From: Oscillospiraceae bacterium
Lineage (GTDB): Bacteria; Bacillota; Clostridia; Oscillospirales; Ruminococcaceae
Reading direction: 5' to 3'
NCBI GenBank assembly: GCA_030539275.1
Contig: JAUNSK010000005.1
Coordinates: forward strand, 121,658-185,657
Length of the DNA: 64,000 nt
The translations under genes were made by a program, and so were the position numbers. Below are positions 9,723 through 18,117 of this stretch, one piece after another (positions within the stretch are counted from its first letter, which is position 1; each line of letters begins with the position of its first letter). Under the pieces are notes generated by a model. That model was not told where the DNA came from and ran no database searches. It saw only the letters and a program-made list of their open reading frames with translations.

Positions 9723-12020
9723 ATGAAAAAATTCAAGCTGTTTGCGGTTTGTTTTCTGACCGCGGCCATATTTTTAAGAGCGGGTGCTGTTACGGTATCA
9801 GGATATGCTGAGCAGTCAGACAGTGCAGCTGAAACCGGAAGTGAAGAGTCAGACGAAGAAAATGCGCATCAGGATGAGGAAGATTCTGAGTATACGCTCA
9901 GAAGTGAAAAAGAAGTTATAAGATCGATGAAGCTTGCTCATGAAAATGAAACTTCAGCACTCTATTACTCAGAAGAGGAAGACCTTATGGCTCTTGAATA
10001 CAAGAAATCGGGATACATATGGTGGTCGTCGCCTATTAATGCTCAGGCTGATGAAAATGCTAAGGTGCTCGTAAAAAAACAGCTGCAGTCGAGCCTTGTA
10101 ATAACAGTCGGAGAAGTAAAATCAAGAACTACAAACACTCTTCGAAGTGCTAAGAATGCAAAGCTTATATATAAGGAAACAGACAACGGAGTGAGGATAA
10201 CATATAAGTTTCCTTCAGCTGGAATCACTGTGCCGGTCGACTATATTCTTGAGGATGATTGTCTGACAGCTGAGATACTGACCTCAGAGATAAAAGAAGA
10301 AAAAGCATCTGATGCAGATTCACCGGTACTTCTTGTTGATGTGTCGGTATTGCCTAATATTCTGTCTGAGGATTCTGACACCAAAGGCTATTATGTAGTT
10401 CCTGACGGAATGGGAGCGGTTATTAACTTTAATAACGGAAAGGTAAATGCAAAGGAGTACTCAGGCAGAGTATACGGTGAGAATATAACATCTCCTGCAC
10501 TTACCAGCAATACAGTCGTGCAGCAGGTATTTATGCCGGTCTACGGTGCGGTCATAGACAAAAAAGATGCAATGCTTGCTGTGATATCAGAGGGTGACTC
10601 CGATGCAGTGATCAGATCAAGCGTAAGCGGACTTTCAAAAAGCAGCTATAATACCTGCAGTGCATCCTTTATACTGAGAACCACTGATACTTATTATATA
10701 AGTTCAAAGCCGCTCACGGTATTTGAAAAAGGGGATCTGAAGTCCCGCAGGCTGAAAATGACGTTTTATCCGATGTCTTCATCAAATACAGATTACTGTG
10801 ATATAGCAGCCAGGTACAGGCAGTATCTGATGGACTGCATGGGTGTTCAGAAGAAATCAGAGCAAACCTCACTTTACATAGATGTACATGCTGCTGCCAT
10901 GAAAAAGGAATCGGTACTTGGCATACCGGTAAACAGAAAGTTTGCATGTGCACCATTTTCCGAGACCAGGAAATATGTTGAGGAACTGAACGGACTGGGA
11001 ATAAAGAATATAACAGCAGTTTACCGTGACTGGACAGATGACGGTATAGAGAATAAGGTAGACGTTAAGACGAAGGCATCATCTGTTCTGGGAGGACAGT
11101 CAGAATATGAAAAAATGGCGCAATACTTCAGTCAGGAAGGTGTCAGACTGTATCCTGCTGTAAACAATAAAACATTTAAAACCGGAAACGGTTTCTGGAC
11201 ATTTACAGATACAGCAGTCAGGGCATCAGGGCAGTATTCAAGGCAGCTCGGATACAACCTTGCATATGGTACTCAGGACTCTATGAAAAAACCGGAGTCT
11301 CTTCTCTCACCGTCAGATTTTAAAAAGATATTTGAAAAGCTCAGCAGAAACTATTCATCTGGAATGCATGACGGCATATGTATCGGAGAAATGACATCAG
11401 TACTGTATGGAGACTATGCCAAAGAATCTTTTTCAAGAGATGATTCGATGCAGCTCATCTGCTCAGGTCTTGAAAATCTCAGACAGTCCGCAGGTTCTGT
11501 GCTTGCAGATACTGCAAATGCATATGTTCTTCCGTATGCAGATCACATAATAAATATGCCGATGGCTTCAAGCAGATATGATATATTTGATGATGAAATA
11601 CCATTTCTGCAGATCGTACTTCATGGAGTCATTCCTTATACTTCTGTATCAGTAAATTCGAGCGCGGACAGCGAAGAACTTTTTCTGACCTCTGCAGCCT
11701 GTGGTTCACAGCTCCTTTATGATGTTCTCTTCTGTGACAGCACTGATCTTAAGGATACCGGATATGACAGATACTTTTATGCCGGCAGCAGCGGGTGGAC
11801 AGAAACTATGGCAGGTGAGTACAGATTTCTTAATGATCTGTATGAGATCACGGGAAACGATTATATAACAGGTTATAAAAGAAAAGACAGCGTGATTACT
11901 ACGCAGTACAGCAGCGGGATTGCTGTCGTTACGGATATTGAGAAGAAGGAGATATCTGTCGGCTCAAGGATACTGAGACTTTCAGATTATATTGATACAG
12001 AAGGAGACGTGGCAGACTGA
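9723..12020 (+). CDS. Secreted DUF5696-type protein
   Basis: 765 residues: signal peptide (1 to about 29), a strongly acidic low-complexity spacer (about 30-60), a beta-rich N-terminal half, and a C-terminal half (about 385-700) with alternating strand/helix segments such as NITAVYRDWTDDG that could form a TIM-barrel-like fold. I recognise it as the DUF5696 type often found beside carbohydrate ABC permeases and YIP1 proteins. No catalytic residues can be named with confidence. It overlaps the downstream permease by one base. It could be a glycosidase-like enzyme or a non-catalytic binding component. Confidence 0.7.
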   Translation: MKKFKLFAVCFLTAAIFLRAGAVTVSGYAEQSDSAAETGSEESDEENAHQDEEDSEYTLRSEKEVIRSMKLAHENETSALYYSEEEDLMALEYKKSGYIWWSSPINAQADENAKVLVKKQLQSSLVITVGEVKSRTTNTLRSAKNAKLIYKETDNGVRITYKFPSAGITVPVDYILEDDCLTAEILTSEIKEEKASDADSPVLLVDVSVLPNILSEDSDTKGYYVVPDGMGAVINFNNGKVNAKEYSGRVYGENITSPALTSNTVVQQVFMPVYGAVIDKKDAMLAVISEGDSDAVIRSSVSGLSKSSYNTCSASFILRTTDTYYISSKPLTVFEKGDLKSRRLKMTFYPMSSSNTDYCDIAARYRQYLMDCMGVQKKSEQTSLYIDVHAAAMKKESVLGIPVNRKFACAPFSETRKYVEELNGLGIKNITAVYRDWTDDGIENKVDVKTKASSVLGGQSEYEKMAQYFSQEGVRLYPAVNNKTFKTGNGFWTFTDTAVRASGQYSRQLGYNLAYGTQDSMKKPESLLSPSDFKKIFEKLSRNYSSGMHDGICIGEMTSVLYGDYAKESFSRDDSMQLICSGLENLRQSAGSVLADTANAYVLPYADHIINMPMASSRYDIFDDEIPFLQIVLHGVIPYTSVSVNSSADSEELFLTSAACGSQLLYDVLFCDSTDLKDTGYDRYFYAGSSGWTETMAGEYRFLNDLYEITGNDYITGYKRKDSVITTQYSSGIAVVTDIEKKEISVGSRILRLSDYIDTEGDVAD

Positions 12021-12952
12021 TGGCAGATCATACATACCAATACCGGAACAAGGACAGGACTGTCAGACTTCCGTATGAAAAGCGAAAAGCTCTGTACGGA
12101 TATGGCTTTATTGCTCTCTGGCTTATCGGTACAATTGTCTTTTTTCTAATACCTCTTATCAGTTCACTTATATACTCATTTCAGGAAGTAAATCCACAGA
12201 AAGGCGGAGCACACGGTGACTGGGTCGGTATACGAAATTACTATGAAGCCTTTACAAAGGATCCGCATTACAGAGAGTATCTGTTAAAAGTCCTGAAAGA
12301 GACAGCTGTAAATACACCTCTTATTCTGATTTTTTCATTATTTATAGCTGTAATACTTAATCAGAAATTCAGGGGACGTACGTTTGTCAGAGCTGTATTT
12401 TTTCTTCCTGTAATAATAGCGTCCGGACCTGTATATGCAGTTCTGACAGGAGATATGGACAGGACAGGAACAGGCGGTGAGCAGTTCTCAACCATGTTTG
12501 AGACAGATATGGTCACCCAGCTGATGAACTTCACAGGTGTTTACGGACTTAATGAAACACTTACACAGAGTATAAAAAACACAATAGACAATATCTTCGG
12601 ACTTATCTGGCATTCGGGCATACAGATACTTATTTTTCTTGCAGCACTTCAGAATATACCGCCGTCGGCAAGAGAAGCCGCACAGATCGAAGGTGCAACA
12701 TCATGGGAGTATTTCTGGAAGATCACATTCCCTTATGTAAGTCCTATGATAGTAGCAAATCTGATCTTTACAATTATTGATTCGTTTATCGATTCAGACA
12801 ATAAAGTCATGCAGCGGATAATTACTATACAGCATGAGTGGAACTACGGACTTGCAGCAGCAATGGTGTGGACATATTTTGTTATTATAATGGCGGTTAT
12901 AGGTCTTGTATTTCTTATAGTGAACAAACATATCTACTACGAGGTAGATTAA
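12020..12952 (+). CDS. ABC transporter permease, second pair (MalF-like)
   Basis: 310 residues, about six membrane helices, EAA loop AREAAQIEGATSWEYFWKIT (about 215-234). The start overlaps the stop of the DUF5696 gene (TGATGG), implying coupling. It is clearly divergent from the permease at 5712, so this is a second transporter or alternative heterodimer in one operon rather than a recent duplicate. A large periplasm-facing segment around residues 150-190 resembles MalF-type insertions. Confidence 0.88.
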   Translation: MADHTYQYRNKDRTVRLPYEKRKALYGYGFIALWLIGTIVFFLIPLISSLIYSFQEVNPQKGGAHGDWVGIRNYYEAFTKDPHYREYLLKVLKETAVNTPLILIFSLFIAVILNQKFRGRTFVRAVFFLPVIIASGPVYAVLTGDMDRTGTGGEQFSTMFETDMVTQLMNFTGVYGLNETLTQSIKNTIDNIFGLIWHSGIQILIFLAALQNIPPSAREAAQIEGATSWEYFWKITFPYVSPMIVANLIFTIIDSFIDSDNKVMQRIITIQHEWNYGLAAAMVWTYFVIIMAVIGLVFLIVNKHIYYEVD

Positions 12953-12976
12953 ATATTTAAACCGGACGGTGAAGAG

Positions 12977-13960
12977 ATGATTACTGAAAAACCTGTTAAA
13001 GAAACAAGGAAAGAACGCAGGCTTAAAGATGAAAGATACAGGTCGCTTATGACGCCACAGCAGCTTTCATATCTGAGGAGAAAAAGTATTACCGATAAAA
13101 TATGGCCTGTTTTCAGATTTCTGATAATCTTCGGGCTGTGTTTTGTTATCCTTGATCCTATAGTTTTTATGATAAGCTGTGCATTCAGAAATCAGGCTGA
13201 TATGAATGATCCGACAGTTTTGTGGATCCCGAGAAATGTGACACTTGACGTAATAAAGGAAACAGCGCAGGCCGTAAATCTGTCTGAGACACTTTTAAAT
13301 ACTATTAAAATAAATATTGGCTGTTCACTTATACAGGTTATTACAACTGCAGTAACAGGCTATGGCTTCGCCCGCTTCAGGTTCAGGGGGAAAAATATAC
13401 TGTTTATAATAGTAATACTGATGATACTTGTTCCGCCACAGATAATACTTCTTCCTCAGTATGATCAGTTTGCAAAGCTCGGACTGATAAATACTGCATG
13501 GACCATGTATCTTCCGGCACTTACTGCCAATGGCCTGAGGGCAGGTCTGATGATCTTCATTTTCAGGCAGTTTTTCAAGGGAATGCCCAGAGAACTCGAG
13601 GATGCAGCATATCTTGACGGATGCGGCCCGATGCGTACATTTTTACTGATCATGATGCCCAATGCCCTTTCTTCATTTCTGACAGTATTCCTTTTTTCTG
13701 TTGTGTGGTACTGGAATGACTATTATACATGCAGTTCTTTTTTCAGCACCAACAAAACCTTTGCGCTTATGATCAAAAATATAGGACCTGTTTTATCATC
13801 AGCACTGTTCAATGATCCGTCCCTTCAGGTTTCAGCAAGAGAGCTGATAGTATGGACGCAGGCTGCCTGCCTGATGTCAATAGCCCCGATGCTTGTAATG
13901 TATGTATGTCTTCAGAAACATTTTACAGAGGGAATTGAAAGATCGGGACTTGTTGGATAA
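12977..13960 (+). CDS. ABC transporter permease, second pair (MalG-like)
   Basis: 327 residues with a long basic cytoplasmic N-terminus (about 1-45, many Lys/Arg) before about six membrane helices. The EAA loop reads LEDAAYLDGCGPMRTFLLIM. It is the last gene of the operon, 24 bases after its partner, and is followed by a weak inverted repeat (13965-13981) with no convincing T run. A second binding protein and an ATPase are both absent. Confidence 0.87.
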   Translation: MITEKPVKETRKERRLKDERYRSLMTPQQLSYLRRKSITDKIWPVFRFLIIFGLCFVILDPIVFMISCAFRNQADMNDPTVLWIPRNVTLDVIKETAQAVNLSETLLNTIKINIGCSLIQVITTAVTGYGFARFRFRGKNILFIIVILMILVPPQIILLPQYDQFAKLGLINTAWTMYLPALTANGLRAGLMIFIFRQFFKGMPRELEDAAYLDGCGPMRTFLLIMMPNALSSFLTVFLFSVVWYWNDYYTCSSFFSTNKTFALMIKNIGPVLSSALFNDPSLQVSARELIVWTQAACLMSIAPMLVMYVCLQKHFTEGIERSGLVG

Positions 13961-14046
13961 AAAGTATTACAAACTGTAATAAACCCTGTTTTTATTAAAT
14001 ATAATTATGTGTAAGCAAAGAATAATAAAAACAGGAGGACAAATAT

Positions 14047-14622
14047 ATGAAGCTGCTTCTGGTAAATTCAAAAAACAAGATTCCTGAAGACTACAAGCCG
14101 GAGCTTGCGGAGGTTACGGGCGGATATTATCTGACGAAGGATGCTGCAGCCGCTATGAAAAAGATGATATGTGCAGCACTTGATGACGGGATAGAGCTTA
14201 GAGTATTTTCCGCCTACAGAAGTATCGAATATCAGCAGGGTCTGTTTGATGAGGACATGAGAAAGTACATAATGCAGGGCTACAGCGGTACTGAGGCGTA
14301 TGACATGACTGCAAAAGGAGTTGCTGTTCCCGGGTATAGTGAGCATAATGCAGGTGTTGCCGCTGATATAAGCACAATGAACTGGAAAGGTGATATATCG
14401 GAGAGATTTGACAAAACACCTGAGTTTGCATGGCTGTGCGAAAATGCATGCAAGTTCGGATATATCCTGAGATATCCGAAGGGAAAGGAAAGTATAACAG
14501 GAATTCAGTATGAGCCATGGCATTACAGATATGTTGGACTTCCGCATTCCATTTATATCAGTAATCAGAGGATAACACTTGAGGAGTATCTCAGATTTTC
14601 TTCATGCTGCTGTAAAAAGTAA
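14047..14622 (+). CDS. VanY-type D,D-carboxypeptidase (M15B), no signal peptide
   Basis: 191 residues. It carries the M15B hallmarks FSAYRS, SEHNAGVAADI (zinc His and Asp) and EPWHYRYVG (general-base Glu and zinc His). These enzymes remove the terminal D-Ala from peptidoglycan stems or precursors. No signal peptide or lipobox is present, so it is either cytoplasmic, acting on precursors, or exported by an unusual route. The start ATG 14047 has an AGGAGGA site. It has its own strong terminator. A lipoprotein paralogue is encoded at 43133. Confidence 0.85.
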   Translation: MKLLLVNSKNKIPEDYKPELAEVTGGYYLTKDAAAAMKKMICAALDDGIELRVFSAYRSIEYQQGLFDEDMRKYIMQGYSGTEAYDMTAKGVAVPGYSEHNAGVAADISTMNWKGDISERFDKTPEFAWLCENACKFGYILRYPKGKESITGIQYEPWHYRYVGLPHSIYISNQRITLEEYLRFSSCCCKK

Positions 14623-14641
14623 ATAAAAGCTTATATGGAAA

Positions 14642-14686
14642 TACAGCCTTATGTGAGATTTCAGGTCACATAAGGCTGTATTTTTG
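14642..14686 (+). terminator. Terminator after vanY-like gene
   Basis: Perfect 15-bp stem (14642-14656 with 14666-14680), nine-base loop, then TTTTT. Confidence 0.92.
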
Positions 14687-14740
14687 CTGTAATGAAACGG
14701 GAAAATGGATGTTGATTATTATATTAAAATATTATAATGC

Positions 14741-14769
14741 TTGTATCAGTTGAGTGATTATGATATAAT
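14741..14769 (+). promoter_or_regulatory. Promoter of yaaO-holB-ricT operon
   Basis: TTGTAT (14741-14746), 17-bp spacer, TATAAT (14764-14769); transcription would begin about 27 bases before the start codon. Confidence 0.7.
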
Positions 14770-14802
14770 TATTCTGAATATTACCGAAAGACAGGTCCAT
14801 AA

Positions 14803-16134
14803 ATGAACACTCCTATATATGATTATCTTATAAAATATGCACAAAGCGGTACTCTGAGGCTTCATATGCCAGGACATAAGGGAAAAGTACGTGATAATGT
14901 ACTGAGCAGACTCAATGCACTCGATATAACTGAAATAACAGGAGCAGGAAACCTTTTTGAGTACGAAGGGATTATAGCTCAGAGTGAAAAAAACGCAACA
15001 GAGCTTTTTTCAACAGCTGCAACGTATTACATGACACAGGGGTCTACTCTGGGAATACAGACAATGCTTGCAGTTATGAAATACGACGGCAGACAGGTTA
15101 TTGCAGTAAGAAATGCACACAGGGCATTCCTGAGTGCATGCGTTCTACTTGGAATAGATGTTGACTGGGTATTCCCGGTTTACAGTGACAGCATCATTTC
15201 GGGGGCAATTGATCTGAGAGATGTGGAAGAGAGTCTTAAAAAACATAAGAGATCGTGTCTGTATGTTACTTCTCCGGACTATTTTGGAGTTATGGCTGAT
15301 ATAAAGTCACTCGCACAGCTTTGCCACCGTTATGACTGCAAACTTATTGTAGATAATGCTCATGGCGCCTGTCTTGCCTTTTATGAAGAAAACAGACATC
15401 CGGTACATCTCGGGGCGGATATCTGCTGTGACTCGGCTCATAAAATGTTTCCTGCTTTTACAGGTGCAGCATATCTTCACTTTGCTGACCGGAAATATGC
15501 TCAGGGTGCAAAGGAAATAATGACACTGTTTGCATCAACAAGTCCTTCATATCTTATTACATGCTCTCTTGATCTGTGCAACGTATTTCTGAATGATGAG
15601 ATAAGACAGAGACTCATGCAGCGTACTATATGGATAAACGCGCTGAGGGAATCTCTTGAGGACAGATATTGCTTTGAAGCACATGACGGGGAACCTCTTC
15701 ATCTGACGGTCAATGCTAAAAAAAGCGGCATAGACGGGATGATGCTTGCCGGAATGCTCAGGGAAAATAATATTGAGTATGAATATGCAGATAATACACA
15801 TATTATAATGCTGTTTTCACCATGTGATGAGTATGAGGATTTTTTAAGACTCGGACAGGTTCTCGAGAAAATAAAGTTTGAAAAACAAAGCTTTGAATCT
15901 GAACGCATAAGTTTTCCTGTCCCTGAAAAAGTAATGTCCATACGTGATGCAGCGTTCTCAAAGCAAAGTGATATGGAAACTGAGAACTCACTGGGCAGGA
16001 TCTGCGCTGCTGTAAATGTTCCGTGTCCGCCGGCTATTCCTGTTGCTGTTAGCGGAGAGCGCATATCAGAAAAATGTATAGAAGTAATGAAGTACTATGG
16101 GATAAATAAAATAAGAGTAGTTGACGAGAGGTGA
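14803..16134 (+). CDS. YaaO-like PLP-dependent decarboxylase/aminotransferase-fold protein
   Basis: 443 residues of the Orn/Lys/Arg decarboxylase major domain type. The N-terminus LRLHMPGHKG is characteristic; IVDNAHGA carries the PLP-contacting Asp and DSAHKMFPAFTGAAYLH the Schiff-base lysine. Family members decarboxylate basic amino acids, but the YaaO branch encoded beside holB has no firmly known substrate. It is much shorter than the 700-residue acid-inducible decarboxylases. The gene precedes holB and ricT as in many Firmicutes, here without tmk between them. Confidence 0.85.
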   Translation: MNTPIYDYLIKYAQSGTLRLHMPGHKGKVRDNVLSRLNALDITEITGAGNLFEYEGIIAQSEKNATELFSTAATYYMTQGSTLGIQTMLAVMKYDGRQVIAVRNAHRAFLSACVLLGIDVDWVFPVYSDSIISGAIDLRDVEESLKKHKRSCLYVTSPDYFGVMADIKSLAQLCHRYDCKLIVDNAHGACLAFYEENRHPVHLGADICCDSAHKMFPAFTGAAYLHFADRKYAQGAKEIMTLFASTSPSYLITCSLDLCNVFLNDEIRQRLMQRTIWINALRESLEDRYCFEAHDGEPLHLTVNAKKSGIDGMMLAGMLRENNIEYEYADNTHIIMLFSPCDEYEDFLRLGQVLEKIKFEKQSFESERISFPVPEKVMSIRDAAFSKQSDMETENSLGRICAAVNVPCPPAIPVAVSGERISEKCIEVMKYYGINKIRVVDER

Positions 16135-16141
16135 ATGAGTT

Positions 16142-17104
16142 GTGACAATATACGGTAATAAGCATATTACGGATACTTTGAAAAATATGCTCGCAAGCGG
16201 GAGAATGGCCCATTCATTTCTTATATACGGTGAGACGGGGCTGGGCAAAAAGACAATGGCACAGTATCTTGCAAAAATGCTTGTATGTGAAAGCACAATA
16301 AAACCATGTTCAGAATGTAGAGCCTGCAGAAATGTCGAAAACAAAATTCATCCGGATGTTATCTATGTCCAGCATACGGGAAAGCTTAACGGATTTTCTG
16401 TAGATACTATCAGGAATATCTGTACTGATGCGTATGTAAGACCTAATAATGCTGATGTAAAGGTGTATATTTTATCAGATGCTGACAATATAACTGTATC
16501 AGCGCAGAATTCACTTCTGAAGCTGATCGAGGAACCTCCGGAGTATGTATATTTTATTTTTACTGCCGTGTCAAAAAATGTGTTTCTTGATACGATCATT
16601 TCAAGGGTGATATCAATGGCAGTTTCACCTGTTGCAGATGCCAGGTGTATGGAAGCGCTCGCAGCAGCAGGTATAGATGATCAGACAGCAGGTCAGGCAG
16701 TAGAGGCTTTTGGCGGAAATATCGGAATGTGTCTTGAGTATGCATGCTCAGATGACGTAAAAAAATTGGTTCAATTGACAAAAAGAGCAGCCGACTGTAT
16801 AATTAAAAGAGATGAATACGCGCTCAACAAGTGTTTAAGTGAGGCGGAAGCTGATAAACCGGCAGTTAAAAAAATTATTTTTATGCTGGACAATATAATC
16901 AGAGATGCACTGGCCGGAAAGTTTGACGGCTCAATGACAGGCTGCTATAAAGACGGGGCACGCGAGCTCGGAAGTGTTCTCACCATGTCATCATGTGAAA
17001 ATATGCATGATGCATGCAGCACGGCGTTTGGTCTAATTGATAAAAATGTAAATCTAAAGCTTATAACTGCGTCATTTTGCTCGGAGCTAATGACATACAG
17101 GTAA
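16142..17104 (+). CDS. holB: DNA polymerase III delta-prime subunit
   Basis: Clamp-loader subunit of the replisome, 320 residues. The P-loop GETGLGKKT (about 30-38) and the zinc cysteines of CSECRACRN (about 58-66) are present, as is the family motif NSLLKLIEEPP. The start is GTG at 16142, preceded by an AGAGGTG site seven bases after the upstream stop. It forms a replication/housekeeping operon with the YaaO-like gene and ricT. Confidence 0.93.
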   Translation: MTIYGNKHITDTLKNMLASGRMAHSFLIYGETGLGKKTMAQYLAKMLVCESTIKPCSECRACRNVENKIHPDVIYVQHTGKLNGFSVDTIRNICTDAYVRPNNADVKVYILSDADNITVSAQNSLLKLIEEPPEYVYFIFTAVSKNVFLDTIISRVISMAVSPVADARCMEALAAAGIDDQTAGQAVEAFGGNIGMCLEYACSDDVKKLVQLTKRAADCIIKRDEYALNKCLSEAEADKPAVKKIIFMLDNIIRDALAGKFDGSMTGCYKDGARELGSVLTMSSCENMHDACSTAFGLIDKNVNLKLITASFCSELMTYR

Positions 17105-17131
17105 ACTTATAAACTTAACTGGAGAATAATT

Positions 17132-17995
17132 ATGATTGAAATAGTAGGAATCAGATTTAAGAAAGTCGGAAAAATATATTATTTTTCTCCCGGAGAAATA
17201 AAGGCAGCAGAAGGCCAGAAGGCTATAGTTGAAACTGCAAGGGGAATTGAATGCGGTGAGGTTGTAATACCCAACAGAATGATCGATGAAAGTGAGGTTG
17301 CTGCACCGCTTAAGGAGATCATCAGGATCGCTACTCCGGAAGACCTGGCACAGGTAGAAAAAAACATGGAAAAACAAAAGGAAGCTTTCAGGATCTGTGA
17401 GGAAAAAATTAAGAGCCGCGGTCTTAATATGAACCTTATCGATGCTGAATTCACATTTGACAATAACAAGGTGCTGTTTTACTTTACAGCTGAAACACGT
17501 GTCGATTTCAGGGAACTGGTCAAGGACCTGGCAGCAATATTCAGAACACGTATAGAACTAAGACAGATAGGCGTGCGTGATGAGGCTAAGATACTTGGCG
17601 GACTTGGCATTTGCGGAAGGGAGTTCTGCTGCAAGGGGTACCTCGGAGAATTTCAGCCTGTATCAATAAAAATGGCAAAGGAACAGAGTCTGTCACTAAA
17701 CCCTACAAAAATATCAGGTACATGCGGCAGACTTATGTGCTGTCTCAAATATGAACAGAACTGCTATGAGGAGTTCCTGAAGATTACACCTAAGGTCGGG
17801 GCATATGTAAAAACACCTAACGGCAACGGATATGTTGAGGAATCAAACCTTATCACAGGAAAGCTTAAGATAAAACCTGAAAATGACAGTGCAGTTCCGG
17901 TTATTCTTGACAGAAGTGAAGTTGTAATTATCAAGGATTCAGTAATTAAGGTGAATAAAGAGGAAATAAAGGCTCTCAAACAGTTAGAAGAGTAA
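17132..17995 (+). CDS. ricT: RicT/YaaT-family PSP1-domain protein
   Basis: 287 residues, close to Bacillus subtilis YaaT (RicT). The PSP1 domain covers about 1-180. The conserved cysteine cluster is visible in GICGREFCCKG and SGTCGRLMCCLKYEQNC. In B. subtilis RicT joins RicA and RicF in an iron-sulfur complex that aids RNase Y mRNA maturation and affects sporulation and biofilm decisions; whether it does so here is inference. It lies 27 bases after holB, which is the conserved order. Confidence 0.9.
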   Translation: MIEIVGIRFKKVGKIYYFSPGEIKAAEGQKAIVETARGIECGEVVIPNRMIDESEVAAPLKEIIRIATPEDLAQVEKNMEKQKEAFRICEEKIKSRGLNMNLIDAEFTFDNNKVLFYFTAETRVDFRELVKDLAAIFRTRIELRQIGVRDEAKILGGLGICGREFCCKGYLGEFQPVSIKMAKEQSLSLNPTKISGTCGRLMCCLKYEQNCYEEFLKITPKVGAYVKTPNGNGYVEESNLITGKLKIKPENDSAVPVILDRSEVVIIKDSVIKVNKEEIKALKQLEE

Positions 17996-18027
17996 TTTCC
18001 ATTTAAAAAATAAATTTCTATAAACTA

Positions 18028-18056
18028 TTGATTTTTTTAGAATAATGTACTATACT
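18028..18056 (+). promoter_or_regulatory. htpG promoter
   Basis: TTGATT (18028-18033), 17-bp spacer, TATACT (18051-18056). The predicted start, about 18063, falls inside the CIRCE operator. Confidence 0.85.
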
Positions 18057-18061
18057 ATGTA

Positions 18062-18088
18062 TTAGCACTCGTACAAGATGAGTGCTAA
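18062..18088 (+). promoter_or_regulatory. CIRCE operator (HrcA binding site)
   Basis: TTAGCACTC, nine bases, GAGTGCTAA: a perfect match to the CIRCE consensus. HrcA binding here would block transcription at or just after its start. The operator sits 29 bases before the htpG start codon. Confidence 0.96.
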
Positions 18089-18117
18089 CAATAAAAATCA
18101 ATATGGAGTGATATTAA

